Origin: Incurvaria masculella
Taxonomy: Eukaryota > Arthropoda > Insecta > Lepidoptera > Incurvariidae
Direction of reading: 5' to 3'
Assembly (NCBI GenBank): GCA_946894095.1
Contig: OX335641.1
Coordinates: forward strand, 3,676,501-3,740,500
Length of the DNA: 64,000 nucleotides
The first letter of the stretch is position 1; every line of letters begins with the position of its first letter. Under the pieces are notes generated by a model. That model saw only the letters and a list, made by a program, of their open reading frames with translations, was not told where the DNA came from and did no database searches. Position numbers and translations under genes: made by a program. Shown piece by piece: positions 9,523 to 20,542 of this stretch.

Positions 9523-10978
9523 CAGAACGAGAGACGACAAATTTAGGACATTTTTAAGAGTTAGAGATTCGTTGAAAAGTTCTGCATTCTTGAGAACGAA
9601 GAAGCTAGTATTACTTAAGTTACAAAACATCTACGGTTTAAGTGAGTTGCCCAAACGACACAAACCACTAGACACAGCGAACAAAATTACAATGCTAGAC
9701 AATCGTCTAACATGCGACAAATGGAGATAAAAAATACCTATATTGGTCCCTTTTGTGTTAAGAAGCTAGCAGTAGCAGAAATTTACCATAAAATAACTCC
9801 AGTGAAAGTAACGTGCAACGAGACATGTCACCTTGCTTCCGTGGCGCAGACGTGTTCTTCGTGTGCTATTAGAACGCGCTTACACGACACGACAGAGGCC
9901 TACTTGCAGGTGCCAGCTCGCCGCATTGTTCTCGACTCCACGGAGGCAGATGCCGGCGAGAGAGATCAAAGGACAGGTGAGTGTTCGTTAATTGTAGGTG
10001 AGCGTTCTGGCAGGTGAAGCGAACGACACCGCTGATCGCGATCACTCGTTACAAAGTGTTCAAGCCAAGACTTTTTCACAAAGCTCCAACATATACGAGA
10101 CTGCGATATTTGTTAAGACGGGAAAGGTCTTCCAAACAAATGAAAAGGAAAAGAATGTTTGCGCATGCAGGCCACGCGTGATTAGAAGTGAAACTTCTTG
10201 GTCATCATGTGTCAAAATAGAAAAAAAGATTCCGACGAATTGAGAACCCCTTTTTTTTTAAGTCTGTTAACAAATTATTAGTATTAAAGAAAATTATTGC
10301 GTATAGTTATGATACAAGCATGATCTCAAATTAAAAATCAAGAGAAATCCCTTGCATCACTGCTTCTACGACGACCATTCTGCCATCAACATATCCGAGC
10401 GTTATAACTGGCAAGGTATGCATATAATGCATGATGCAAAAAAAAAAACTAAACATTAATTTCAATTTTACAATCTCTCTCTTTATAATCGATCCCAGCG
10501 ATGCGATTAGACGACCCTGCTGCGATAAGTAAATATCATTGGAACGGCTAACATCTTCACGCAGCCAATTAACCCGCGGTCGGACCGTCCGAGCGGAGTC
10601 GCAAGCGGACAGACGCGAGATGAATACGCGTTAGTTGAATACACAAGCAGCGAACACGTGACCGCAGCATCAATGATCAGTCGACAGCCGGCACGTACTA
10701 TCCATTCAGACGATCATCCATCACTTTCGCGCTTCGTCTTCTCCCCGCTCCGCGCGGCCCATCCTCGACGGCGACGTCTGCGCTTGCGCCTACAATCTAG
10801 TCGTCACTATATTAATAATCTTTGGTTATACCATTAGCGATCAAAGTCGGAGACTAACCTTGGATCTTTTATCCAAGGTTATCTAACAGCCTCCAAAACC
10901 TTGTCCCGCGCAGGATTTTATTCAACTCTCCATTTATGGCGACAGGTTGCGTTTAGGCGAGTCCGCAGTTACAGTCCG
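9523..10978. other. No gene seen; CpG-rich island at about 10560-10800
   Basis: A 101-codon frame at 9712-10017 has no recognisable content. Around 10560-10800 the composition turns sharply GC- and CpG-rich without an open frame; it could be unmethylated regulatory DNA or an old insert. Confidence 0.35.
10215..10268 (-). repeat. 'AATTGAGAACCTCC' family fragment
   Basis: Contains GATTCCGACGAATTGAGAAC followed by a T-run and 'AAGTCTGTTAA', the same block as at 43620-43690 and 28725-28760. Confidence 0.65.
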
Positions 10979-11132
10979 AGTTAGGTCGCTAATATATAAC
11001 TGCAATTTCGAGCATTAGCGATATGAGATAACCCCGGAATCACACAAATAGTATATATAATTTTGTGTTATCGCATAACGCTAAAGCTCAAAAGTGGAGT
11101 GGAGTGGAGAATCTATTAGCGGACTTTGGCTT
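10979..11132. mobile_element. Small foldback MITE (CGCTAAT family), copy 2
   Basis: Left arm 'GTCGCTAATATATAACT.CAATTTCGAGCATTAGCG', right arm 'CGCTAAAGCTCAAAAGTGGA ... TATTAGCGGACTTTGGCTT'. The right arm carries a small local expansion (GTGGAGTGGAGTGGA) not seen in the other copies. Confidence 0.72.
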
Positions 11133-11516
11133 CTGGAGAGCCTGTCTCAGTCAGTGGTCGTCAGATAACATCGATACTAATATTATAAATGCGAAAATGT
11201 GTTTGTTGGGGAATGTATATGTATGTATTCCCCAATTAAAAGAACATTACATAATATTTTAACAACAAACTTTTTACTCGCTTTCCAAATCGTTTTTTGA
11301 AAACAAACACAAAATACTACTTTCTTATTCTCGACAACTTATTTGACTTGCAATTTCTTGATAAAAACTCGTAAATAAAACTTGATGGAAATATAAACAA
11401 AGAATGACTGACTTGTCTGGTAGAGTCGCTCTGTACCATATGAAAATTAGGACAATGATGACAAAAAGGTGACCACACGGGGCAAGGGAGGCAAGGAAGA
11501 AGAATGTCTAGTTGGT
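11133..11516. other. No gene; fragment of a common repeat at about 11165-11215
   Basis: The phrase 'TACTAATATTATAAATGCGA' followed by 'AAATGTGTTTGT' is a sequence I associate with a widespread lepidopteran interspersed repeat. The rest is AT-rich without features. Confidence 0.4.
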
Positions 11517-11570
11517 CACTTTATGAGCACGGCTACGTTGAACTGGATGGAAAACACGGACAATTTTTAG
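11517..11570 (-). repeat. SINE body fragment
   Basis: 'TTTATGAGCACGGCTACGTT', then 'GAACTGGATGGAAAACACGG' matches the shared SINE body of 14839-15231 and 48123-48531. It ends abruptly where the 'TTCCGTACCC' repeat begins. Confidence 0.75.
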
Positions 11571-11815
11571 GGTTCCGTACCCAAAGGGTAAAAACGGAAC
11601 CCTATTAGTAAGCCTCCGCTGTCCGTCCGTCCGTCCGCCCGCCCGTCTGTCACAGGGCTGTATCTCATGAACCGTAAATGGTAGGCAGCTGAAATTTTCG
11701 CAGAGTGTGTATTTATTTTGCCGCTACAACAACAAATAGGTAAAATAAAAAAAATAAAACAATTAAAGAGGGATCCCATATAAACAACATGATTTTTTGT
11801 GTAAAAACAGCCCGG
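11569..11815 (+). repeat. 'TTCCGTACCCAAAGGG' interspersed repeat, copy 1 (3' incomplete)
   Basis: Starts 'GGGTTCCGTACCCAAAGGGT', contains a short (GTCC)n run, 'CACAGGGCTGTATCTCATGA', 'TGTGTATTTATTTTGCCGCT' and 'ACAACAACAAATAGGTAA'. The distal end 'GAGTCCGACTCGCACTTGGC' seen in copies at 35911 and 63690 is missing. No ORF. The class of element is not evident from sequence. Confidence 0.75.
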
Positions 11816-13254
11816 TTTGAACCAGTGTAAAATATGATAAAATAAGTGAGGGAGCTCGGTGAATTCTGCATAAATAAGTAGTGGATGACAAATATTTCAC
11901 CAATAGGAGCGCAGTTGTTGACATAGGCGCTTCTGATCGGTGCAGAATTGGTCGAATTCCCTCACATATTTTATCACACTTTACGCCGGTCCCACCCCTG
12001 GCCAGAGCACCACCTCCCGCCGAGCGACGCGACGCCGCACATTGCACTGATTCGGACGAAACAATTAATCACGACACAATCGCAAGCCGAAAGTTGCGAC
12101 ACGCGATTAGATCAGAGCGTCTGCTATTGTGCGGGGATCATTGAATTTCGCCATCGAACGCGGCTCGTGTGGGAATCGATTTTAAAATTGGCAAGTCGCA
12201 TTTGTAGCGAACTTACATCGGAACAAAACTAGCTAGAAGTGATATTTAGTATGATCTCTGTGATCATGCTGGGCAAAACCTTATGGCTGCGGAGAATGTT
12301 GGTGCAGAGACGCAGGGCTGTGGTAAAGTGGCCGTACGATTGCTAAATGTGAACCGTTTGGAATTTGACACATTGATTGCGGTATAAGCTACAAAGGATC
12401 GTACTTCTAGCTGATTGTCCATTCTGAGTAAAATACCTTTTAACTTCTACAGAAACAGAGAGTGTAACTAATATCTGTCACGGAAAATTTTAACAAAACG
12501 ATATATAAGATATCCATTTTTACTCTCAGCCCCCTCCCCCCACCAAGTAAAAGTGGTGAACAAAACAAGATATTCAAATGAATGTTTGTGGAAAGACTAA
12601 TGCAAGAAGCCATCGACAATAATAATCAATAAAAAATTGGTAATAGTGTTCGAATTCACAACCTGCTCTCGCGCACAATAGGAATCCATCGTGTGATTTA
12701 TTGCTAGTCCCTCCGAGACCAAACAATCTCCCTATAGGAGAGCATCCATGGTCGTAACCATGTAACACGCCGTCAGCAATTAACACGCCATAACAACGCG
12801 TTATTTGGAAAAGAGACGCACGTCTGATGCACCGCGGCACCTTAGCGTCGGAGTTAAAAGGGTTGGCAGCCGAAAGGTGCCATTGAAAAGATTTATAGTG
12901 TTCGGGGCAACACGATAAATATTACAATTTGATGTTTGTGGGCCGAAGCGACTACATAAAAGTATTCTCAAAATAACAAGTAATTGATTCACAAAGTCAG
13001 TATTGAATTTTTATTTTCTAGTAGAAAATTTTATTTAGTAAATCTCCGAAATTCTTTAGCAATATGATACCAGTAAGAAGTGTAGGTGAAGAATTCAAAT
13101 AAATCTATCGACTTTTTTATGTGAAATTGAAAAGTTTACAAAAATCTAACTTATCGGAAAACGACGTTTTATTATTACTGGACATGGGTGCCCAATAATA
13201 ACACACCGACTGTCATGACATTAGATTAGAGCAACAGACCAAGTGAACAGCTTA
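11816..13254. other. No gene seen
   Basis: Mixed composition, with a moderately GC-rich patch near 11980-12060. Several 60-95 codon frames overlap on both strands with no conserved motif. Confidence 0.3.
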
Positions 13255-13440
13255 CCTGTGCCTTGCAAGGACCTTCCTGATTGCACGGCTACATTGAACT
13301 CGATAGAAGACACGAATATTTTTCACTGACGCTTCGACTATCGTTCATATAATGCGATCGGACCAGTAACGGCGGGATTAACCCTTACACAGTGTTACGT
13401 GGAATGTTAACCACGAACGACGAATTCATTATTCGGGTCT
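13255..13440 (-). repeat. SINE body, strongly diverged
   Basis: Blocks 'AAGGACCTTCCTGATTGCAC', 'GGCTACATTGAACTCGATAG', 'ATCGTTCATATAATGCGAT' and 'TTACGTGGAATGTTAACCAC' are in the order expected for the shared SINE body. Confidence 0.65.
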
Positions 13441-14838
13441 TGTGACATCTGTGGTAAGAAATACAGTGGGCCCAATTCGGTTATATACGTGGATACAATT
13501 TATAAAACATCCTTTTTAAATCGAAAGACTTTAATTTATATTCTATGAAAATTAAATCATTTCATTCACAGTGATTCATAATAATATAAACGTCTTAACT
13601 ATGCAACCATTTTCAATAATAATATAATAATGACCACAATGACGCAGTGGTGCCATGTTTTGGATGAAAAAGTGTTGGAAAATGATAGCACTAAGCTCTA
13701 TTAGGATCGACCAATACAAACAGATCGGACAATGAGTGCGGTCGATACAGACGAGATATTTCTCATAGACGTAACAATACCACATAACGAAAACCTCAAA
13801 AAGGCTGAAAATGATAAGCTGATGGCATATTTATACCTGGCCCACGATGTTACCGCCATGTGGCGTGCACGGAAAACCATTATCGTGTCAATTGATGTCT
13901 ACAAACGGTAAAAAAGGGCTACATGTGAAAAATTAAAACATCGATACTGTGCCCCGTTTTCAAATGCTGAAAGCAGTTCTATTCTCGAACTTCTTTCTTT
14001 TGAGTTTAGAGCGGCTTTACAGGATTAGTCTCAGGTGCTAAGGATCTATCAAGATCTAGGTATTGTTTTCTGAATTGAAACTAAAACATAGTTTCAATTC
14101 AGAACACCAATAAATAATAATAAGAATTAAAAATCAAGTCTGTTAAGCAGTCAGAGGGGTTTTTCAAATTCACGTAACATAGCGGCGAGTGTTTTATTTT
14201 GTAGACCGATTCGTTTCGCGCGTATGCTAGGTGTATCGACAGCGAAGGGCCGCAGTTCCAGCGGGCGGAAAAATCATTTTAGTAAATCATAGAAGGCGGT
14301 TGGGCGTTTTCTCGTTGACATTAAAGCCGGGCGCACGTGGCCTCGCGTCACTCGAGACACACGATCGTTACTTTTCGGTTAAATTTATAGCCCACGCCTC
14401 TAGCGGAAGTTGTTTTGGGAACGCACAGAACGGCCGCCCTGCGCGGATGGAACGCATCCACGAGCTGACAGTCATCGGAAAGGCATTTAGCGGCACGAGA
14501 GGAGAGAAGTCACTACCCAGAACGGTGGCCATGATCGTTCGGAATGTGCGCGATTGGCTAAGAATTATATGTCGGCTTGAAAGAACTACACGTTATTCGT
14601 TCGCGAAATGTTGTTAACATGGTAATACTCGAATGGCAGCATTTAAATATTGATTTTAGTTTAGCTAATCGTTTTGCTCGAGTGGTCCCGAAAATTCAGC
14701 TTTAAACCTACGAGTTGATTGGAAATAATTTTAAAACACCGGTGTGCTTTTTTCCTTAATGTCTTACATAAATAAGACATCAGCCATCAATTATTGAACG
14801 GGCCACCCAACCGCTCGCTTAGGCTGGACTGGTATTTA
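13441..14838. other. No gene seen
   Basis: A 128-codon open frame at 14231-14617 in somewhat GC-richer DNA shows no recognisable domain. A local inverted repeat 'CTGAATTGAAACTA/TAGTTTCAATTCAG' lies at about 14069-14103. Confidence 0.3.
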
Positions 14839-15231
14839 ATTTTTTATGCGACCTGACATGGATGGATAATACCACACAACTACCGATATGATATTAGCCC
14901 AAGACACCACATTCCCGAAGGAATTAGGTGCCATGCCAGGACCTTCCCTTTATGAGCACGGCTACATTGAACTGGATGGAAAACACAGACAAATTTTCAT
15001 TGCCGCTTCGACCATCTTTTCATCCAATGCGATGGTACCAATCCGGGCGGGCTTAAACCCTACCACCCAGTAGGGGAAGGGGACCTACAGTTTTACATGG
15101 ATTCCGAACCATGGAGCAGCTCACATTCGTGACGGAGTGCACTTATCGAACTCGGAAAGAGAAAACACAGTGGTGCATGTCGGAATTGAACGCTAGGCCA
15201 GTCCCCGCGCCACTAGGCTACAAGCCGCTCA
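14839..15231 (-). mobile_element. SINE with tRNA-type head, shared body
   Basis: Read on the minus strand, the head near 15231 gives TGTAGCCTAGTGGCGCGGGG (A-box type) and, further in, GTTCAATTCCGAC (B-box type). The body then follows, and the T-run at 14839-14845 marks the 3' A tail. It aligns end to end with 48123-48531. Confidence 0.85.
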
Positions 15232-16189
15232 AAAAATATTATTTCATATTAAAATGTATGAGAAGAATGTTAATTATGTTTAAAACACCTGACGTAATTA
15301 TTTGTAGCGGTAAGACTAGACCATTTCATAATAAACTGACCACTGGAGTTATTATGTGCCCCTGGCTGATGACGGTGGCGGAACGGCGCTTGGTGACTTT
15401 TTTTCTCCGTTCACTTCCTAACTGGCCGCTAGTCCGGGGCTGTAGGAGCTTCGCTTAAAAAATAACCAACATATTTATACCATATATCCGGAATCCATTC
15501 AAAGGGCACATAAGGAGGCAGACAGCACCTAGGCTGTCCTATATATTTCTCGTAGATTTACAGAAATGTTCAGGTAAGCAAGTATTGTTATTTTTCTGCG
15601 TTCGACGTAGTGGAGAGAACACTAGGTATATCCGTATTGATTTTCCGAATGCAGTGAAACGATCACGCATGTTGCGTCGAAATGTCATCGTTCATTAGAC
15701 CGCTGCTCGCACCTTTCACGGCGGGGCGGCGGCGGCAGCGAGGGTGTCACCGGCTGCGTGTGCGCAGGCGCAGGCGTTGCGCACTCGCCTCGCGCCGTGT
15801 AAACACTGGAATGAGAGCAACTTACCAAACTGCACCGCGTGTTTACTGACGTAGATCCGATGCGGTCGCGACGCGGCGGAGCGGAGGCGTCAGAGATAAC
15901 ACACGATTTCGTGTTACTTCATAACAGTGTCAACCTTTAGCTTTAACTTTGCCATTACGTGCATGAAATATATTTCACCCCTATCCCAGTCGAAGGGGGG
16001 AGGAAATCGTAGCGGCACCTAACTGTGTGCATGCATATGTATGCGTCGTTATCGGAAATCTAGCACCTGTGGACTTCTTCAATATTGACGAGGAACGTCA
16101 AATCATCGGTTGCAAGAGATCAACGAAACGAACAAGTGCAACCAGCTTAGGTCCGTTTTGCAGAAAATCTTTAAAATGTATTCAAAATC
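15232..16189. other. No gene; CpG-rich island at about 15690-15900
   Basis: The island includes 'GCGGGGCGGCGGCGGCAGCG' and the palindromic-looking 'GCGCAGGCGCAGGCG', with no open frame of note. The rest is unremarkable. Confidence 0.35.
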
Positions 16190-16455
16190 AAATCTTTATT
16201 GCCGTTTTTTGCTTAGGGATATGTATTGGCTCACTCTTAAGAGGTACGTTAGTCAAGCTAAAACTGCCTGGGCAGCAAAAACATAGCATGTAAAAAAAAA
16301 GCATACAGTTTTAAATTCACATTAAAAATATAAAATAATCGAACACAATGAAAAATAATTGAGTCAATATAAAGTAATAAATTAAATTTCTATTAAATTG
16401 TTAAGGCAGATAAATTAACTAAACATATATAATAACCGTTGAAAACATTTAAACA
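16190..16455 (-). repeat. Probable 3' UTR of the adjacent retrotransposon
   Basis: AT-rich sequence directly downstream (minus strand) of the RT frame's stop, with an AATAAA on the minus strand near 16196-16201. The boundary is uncertain. Confidence 0.4.
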
Positions 16456-17700
16456 TTATATATTAATATTAAAAAATTCGCTCACATTATAAAAACATTT
16501 TTCGATTAACCAATTATTTAATTCCTTTTTAAATCGATGAATGTCAAGTTTTTTAAAATCTGTCGGAATTTCATTAAACAACCTTGCAGCCATGTAATAT
16601 AAACTATCTCTATACAAAGTAGTGCGTGGTTGAGTACAATATAGTTTTCCCTTCGATCGAGTATTGTATGAGTGAATGGAGCTGGTTTCCCTAAAATATT
16701 GGGAATTTTTCTTGACAAAAACACAAGTTTCATAAATATAGAAGCTAGGAACCGTTAATAATTTCAACCTTTTGAAAAGTGGTCTACAACTATCCATGGA
16801 TCGAGACTGACACATTGCTCTTACACATTTTTTTTGTATTTTAAAAACTGCCTCTATATTTGTGGAGTTGCCCCAAAATAGTAGACCGTATCTTAGATTA
16901 GAGGTCACATATGCATGATAGGCAGTTAGTACTGTTTTTAGGCATGATACCCGTCTCAGCCGTTTAAGCGCAAATACGAATCTACTAATCTTTTTTATTA
17001 ATCCATTGATATGAGGTTTCCAGTTGCAATGACAGTCCAGTAGCACCCCTAAAAATTTCATTTCTTTAACCCCTATGATCTTGGCTCCCTTAAGTTCAAT
17101 TTTAAGCTCGCAAGGTGTACTTTGCGGAGCAAGGAACTGCATTAGTTTAGTTTTTTCAATATTTAATATTAAGTTATTATTTTTTAGCCATGTTTCAATC
17201 TGTTCTATGGCTGAATTTATATTATTTTCGTAGTCTTTAAGCCCATTTTTAGTCCTTGATCCCTTTATTATAACTGTGCTGTCATCAGCGAATAACACCA
17301 TACGGTGTTTTATTGAGTTTGGTAAATCGTTTATATACATTAGAAATAGAAGAGGTCCTAAAATACTACCTTGAGGTACACCGTGCGTTACCAACATGTA
17401 TTTAGACCTATACTTCAATACAGTTTTTGATTTTAAACAAATCCTGGTTATTTCTGTACACTGCTTTCGTTTAGAGAGGTAAGAAGTTAACCACTGGAAT
17501 GCATTACCACGGAATCCATATCTCTCCATCTTTTGTAAAAGAGTATCATGACAGACATAGTCGAAGGCTTTTGTCATATCCATAAACACAGCAGTAACTG
17601 GTATTGAGTGATTCATACATTCAGTAATGTCTTTCATAAGGTCATATATAGCTAAGCTTGTTGATCTGTCTTTTCTAAAACCATTTTGTTCATTATTATT
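16456..17700 (-). pseudogene. Non-LTR retrotransposon reverse transcriptase, 5'-truncated (CR1/Jockey-like)
   Basis: An open frame of 393 codons from the first Met (17637), extending to about 17700 without a Met. The extension reads 'NEQNGFRKDRSTSLAIYDL', the usual start of the RT palm. Numbering from that Met, motif A is 'FMDMTKAFDYV' (catalytic D20), then 'GVPQGSILGPLLF' (86-98) and 'LFADDS' (catalytic D118, D119), followed by 'FLGVLLDCHCNWKPHI' and a thumb/C-terminal region ending in '..LFNEIPTDFKKL..FKKELNNWL'. The endonuclease and ORF1 are absent: 5' truncation happened at about 17700 where unrelated sequence starts. The remaining frame has no stop, so the insertion is fairly recent. It lacks an endonuclease, so it is dead. 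Confidence 0.9.
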
Positions 17701-19364
17701 TGTTCATATTCATTGTTACGCGGTTCTGAGCCATGGGGGCGGGCGTCATCTGTTAAGGCCGTGTCACACGGAGCGAGTTATCCCCTGCGAGTTCGATCGC
17801 TATCCACTCGCTGCGAGTTGATTCGCTGCCAGCAGTCACAAGCAGCTATGTAGTTAGACTCGCGTGAGTAACGTGAGTCTATAGTCGTTTAATATTCTCA
17901 CGGGAAAAATATTTGTACCGAATATAGATACTTGGAAAGCTATAACTATTTTTAAACGGCATATTTCTAATATATGATTTGAGATTACCGTGCCTAACAC
18001 TCATTTTAGGGTTTGTGGAAAACGGCTTTCTATATCTTGGCATACTTTGCATACAGACCCGGAGCCGTACTCTGTTGTTGGAACGGTATCGTACCGTGAT
18101 CATTTTAATGCACATAATGCAGCCTCAGAGAATTTACGGGAGGTGGTTCAGCACATTTGATCCGGGCACAACCCTACCCTTGCGGTGGTATATCCGTGGC
18201 TATTCGCCTCCCTTCTTCCAGGGGAATAAATCGAAAAAAGATTGCAAGGGCTGGGCGCTAGCGGCCCGACACGCGCCAACAATTAACACAACTTTCGGGG
18301 CGAGTATTTGGGTCGCCATCGACGTGCCAGTTCCTCTTCCTGCTCCGCTCCCGCCGTTTGAAGGCGCGTCAAATTACCACCGCTCGTTACATCGCCATAC
18401 TACAAATTTGTTTCCATCGCGGAACGTTAAAACCGCTTATAAATAACTCGCAACATGCTTTATTTTCAACACAGAAGCGCGCTGTGGTTTGATGCATCTA
18501 CAGAACTATGAAATGATACAAATGAGAAGGCGATAAATCAGTCCAAATAATCCACTTCGTCTGAAATAAACACTATGTGAACTACAGCATCCGTTCAGCG
18601 AACACGGCATGCTCCATGATTTATTTCTTAAGTATCGAAATGCATAAATAGATTAAATAATCTCTCAGCCTATCCCTGTCCTGCGCTGCGCTCCTCCCCA
18701 CTTAAACATATGAACACTATATAGGTAAATACAACGAAATGGATATTTTCGTTTGGAATGCCGGTTACTCGATTCGAAACTCATGTAAAACCGAACATCT
18801 CTTTCCTACCATTTGCATTCAATGATAGTCAACCCACAAGTCCATCAAGATCAATAAATTGGTCATATAAATTGAAGGTCCTAGCATGGACTTGGTCCTG
18901 GCATGGACTAGGTCCTTGCAGCAATCCCTAACGTAGAGTATGTAGCAACACAAACAGGAGGCCTTTCGGGAGTTGACAAGAAGTAGTAAAGACCGTGTTC
19001 ATAATTCTGTGACTGAAGCCGAGTGTCAAGATTCCTAATGGGGTATCTGAGGAGCCAGTGTATGTTTCCAAAAATAGCAAATGCAGCGTGTCCGCGCGTG
19101 TGAAGCTGTCACCGCTCCCCCCTCGTCCTGTCCCGCTCGCACGCCCGCCACCGAGAGAGATGCAGCTTGATGACACTTCACTAACTATAGCAAACATTAC
19201 GCCGCTCCTGCCGCGCCGTGCGTTTTTTTTTAACCTTCATATATACATTTTAGTATCACAGCTAGTTTGTAATACAAAATTCTAAAAGAAACGTGATGCA
19301 GTAATTTTATGTTTTTTAATAGATACTACATTTTCGTTTTCTAATCAATTTTCGACATCGACAT
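17701..19364. other. No gene recognised
   Basis: A 155-codon frame at 17979-18446 (plus strand) has no recognisable domain. At 18885-18930 the phrase 'GGTCCT.GCATGGACT.GGTCCT' is a SINE-body-like scrap repeated twice. No RNA gene is seen. Confidence 0.3.
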
Positions 19365-19470
19365 GGAACCATTGTAATCCGATTTTGAAAATAATCAGAA
19401 ACATGTCTGGACATTCGTCGACAGCAGGATTCAAACCTGCGACCTTTGCACATGCCTTGACATGCCTTTC
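19365..19470 (-). mobile_element. tRNA-headed SINE fragment (second SINE family)
   Basis: On the minus strand, GCAGGTTTGAATCCTGCTGT is a tRNA B-box/T-arm followed by 'CGACGAATGTCCAGACATG' and 'TTTCTGATTATTTTCAAAAT'. The tail is repeated at 63247-63300, so it is an interspersed family distinct from the shared-body SINE. Confidence 0.6.
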
Positions 19471-19712
19471 ATGCGATAGGTTATGGGTTCATGATGCTCG
19501 CCCCGGTCATGCACAACTTTCTTTCTCTTTCTGAGTTGGATAAGTGCATTTCGTAACGAGTGCGTGCTGTTCTATGGTTCGGAACCAATTCCCCTACTAG
19601 ATGGTAGGGTTGAGCCCGCCTGGGTTGGTACCACCGCATTGTATGAAACTATGGTGGAAGCGGCAATGAAAAATTGTCCGTGTTTTCCATTTCAAACCAG
19701 ACTGAACAGTTC
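19471..19712 (+). mobile_element. SINE (shared body), plus strand, 3'-truncated
   Basis: From about 19520: 'TTTCTGAGTTGGATAAGTGC', 'GGTAGGGTTGAGCCCGCCTG', 'GTTGGTACCACCGCATTGTA' and 'GCGGCAATGAAAAATTGTCC'. It stops at about 19710 without the distal body or tail. Confidence 0.7.
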
Positions 19713-20171
19713 AGAACAGATTAAACGTTTTGATGTAAAATACGACATTTCATGAAATCCTTGCTTACTTGCATCAAACTACGCTCTGAGCAATCAACTT
19801 CCAAGAACACATGGCCTGGCCTTGTCAATACAATTGATGATACGCGCCTACATACCAAACCAAACACGAACATCCATAAAATACTCATCAAAGCGTGGGA
19901 TAAATGGTGGGAAGAGATTCTCTCTAAAACTGCGCCTACTTAATTAAAAGAAATGCCATTAAGTATTGGCAAATTTTAGCATAAGCCTGGCTCCAGAGAA
20001 ACTTACAGAATTGGATAAGATAAATTAACCACCAAATAGCGACCGGAAGGAACAATTTTGTAGGAACAACAAATCAGAGGAATTGCACTATTTAGAAACG
20101 TGGGGATTGCCGAAATGCTGTTTCGAAGAGAAGAAGGTTGTTTCGAGATCCGGGTGGGAGCCGCGCCGTGG
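19713..20171. other. No gene seen
   Basis: A 63-codon frame at 19752-19943 is unrecognised. Ordinary AT-rich sequence. Confidence 0.3.
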
Positions 20172-20542
20172 AGTCAGAGTGGTCAGCCTGAGTTCTCACC
20201 TAAATTGGCGTTTACGGCAAACCGATCGACTGGCGTTTTCTCCAAACTCCATACAAGTTTTTACTACATATTCTGTGGTTTTACTTCTTCAAGCTGTCAA
20301 AGTCAAACGCGGACTTCCGATGTTTATGAAAACGCGGAGTGGACGTAAACGGCAACGTCGACGTATTTACAGAAACGTTGAGTAAGCTGTCAAATCAAGC
20401 TCGGACTCGCAAATGTTAGTTCGCTTAACGCCCGCTGCGCGCGCTCTTCAATTTCTCCATACATTTGAAAACGCCAGTCGATCGGTTTGCCGTAACGCCA
20501 ATTTAGGTGACAACTTAGACTACCGGCTCTGGTCAGAGAGCG
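20172..20542. mobile_element. ATTGGCG-family foldback MITE, single unit
   Basis: Inverted ends: 'CTGAGTTCTCACCTAAATTG' then 'GCGTTTACGGCAAACCGATC', and the mirror image 'GATCGGTTTGCCGTAACGCC' then 'AATTTAGGTGACAACTTAGA'. The middle holds 'GAAAACGCGGAGTGGACGT' and 'CGCCCGCTGCGCGCGCTCTT'. Other units are at 28880, 29372 and a head-to-head dimer at 45501-46168. Non-coding. Confidence 0.85.

Noticed and set aside
16456..17700. A host reverse transcriptase or retrovirus-like gene
   Set aside because: The RT motifs and C-terminus fit non-LTR elements. There are no protease, RNase H or LTR sequences around it.
18000..18446. 155-codon frame on the plus strand
   Set aside because: No domain, no compositional shift, no splice or start support; expected by chance in a window this size.
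20172..20542. Short ORFs of 82-100 codons inside ATTGGCG MITEs (also 28902, 29393, 45502, 45713)
   Set aside because: The same frames recur in every copy because the DNA repeats. They contain no domain and are broken by indels between copies.
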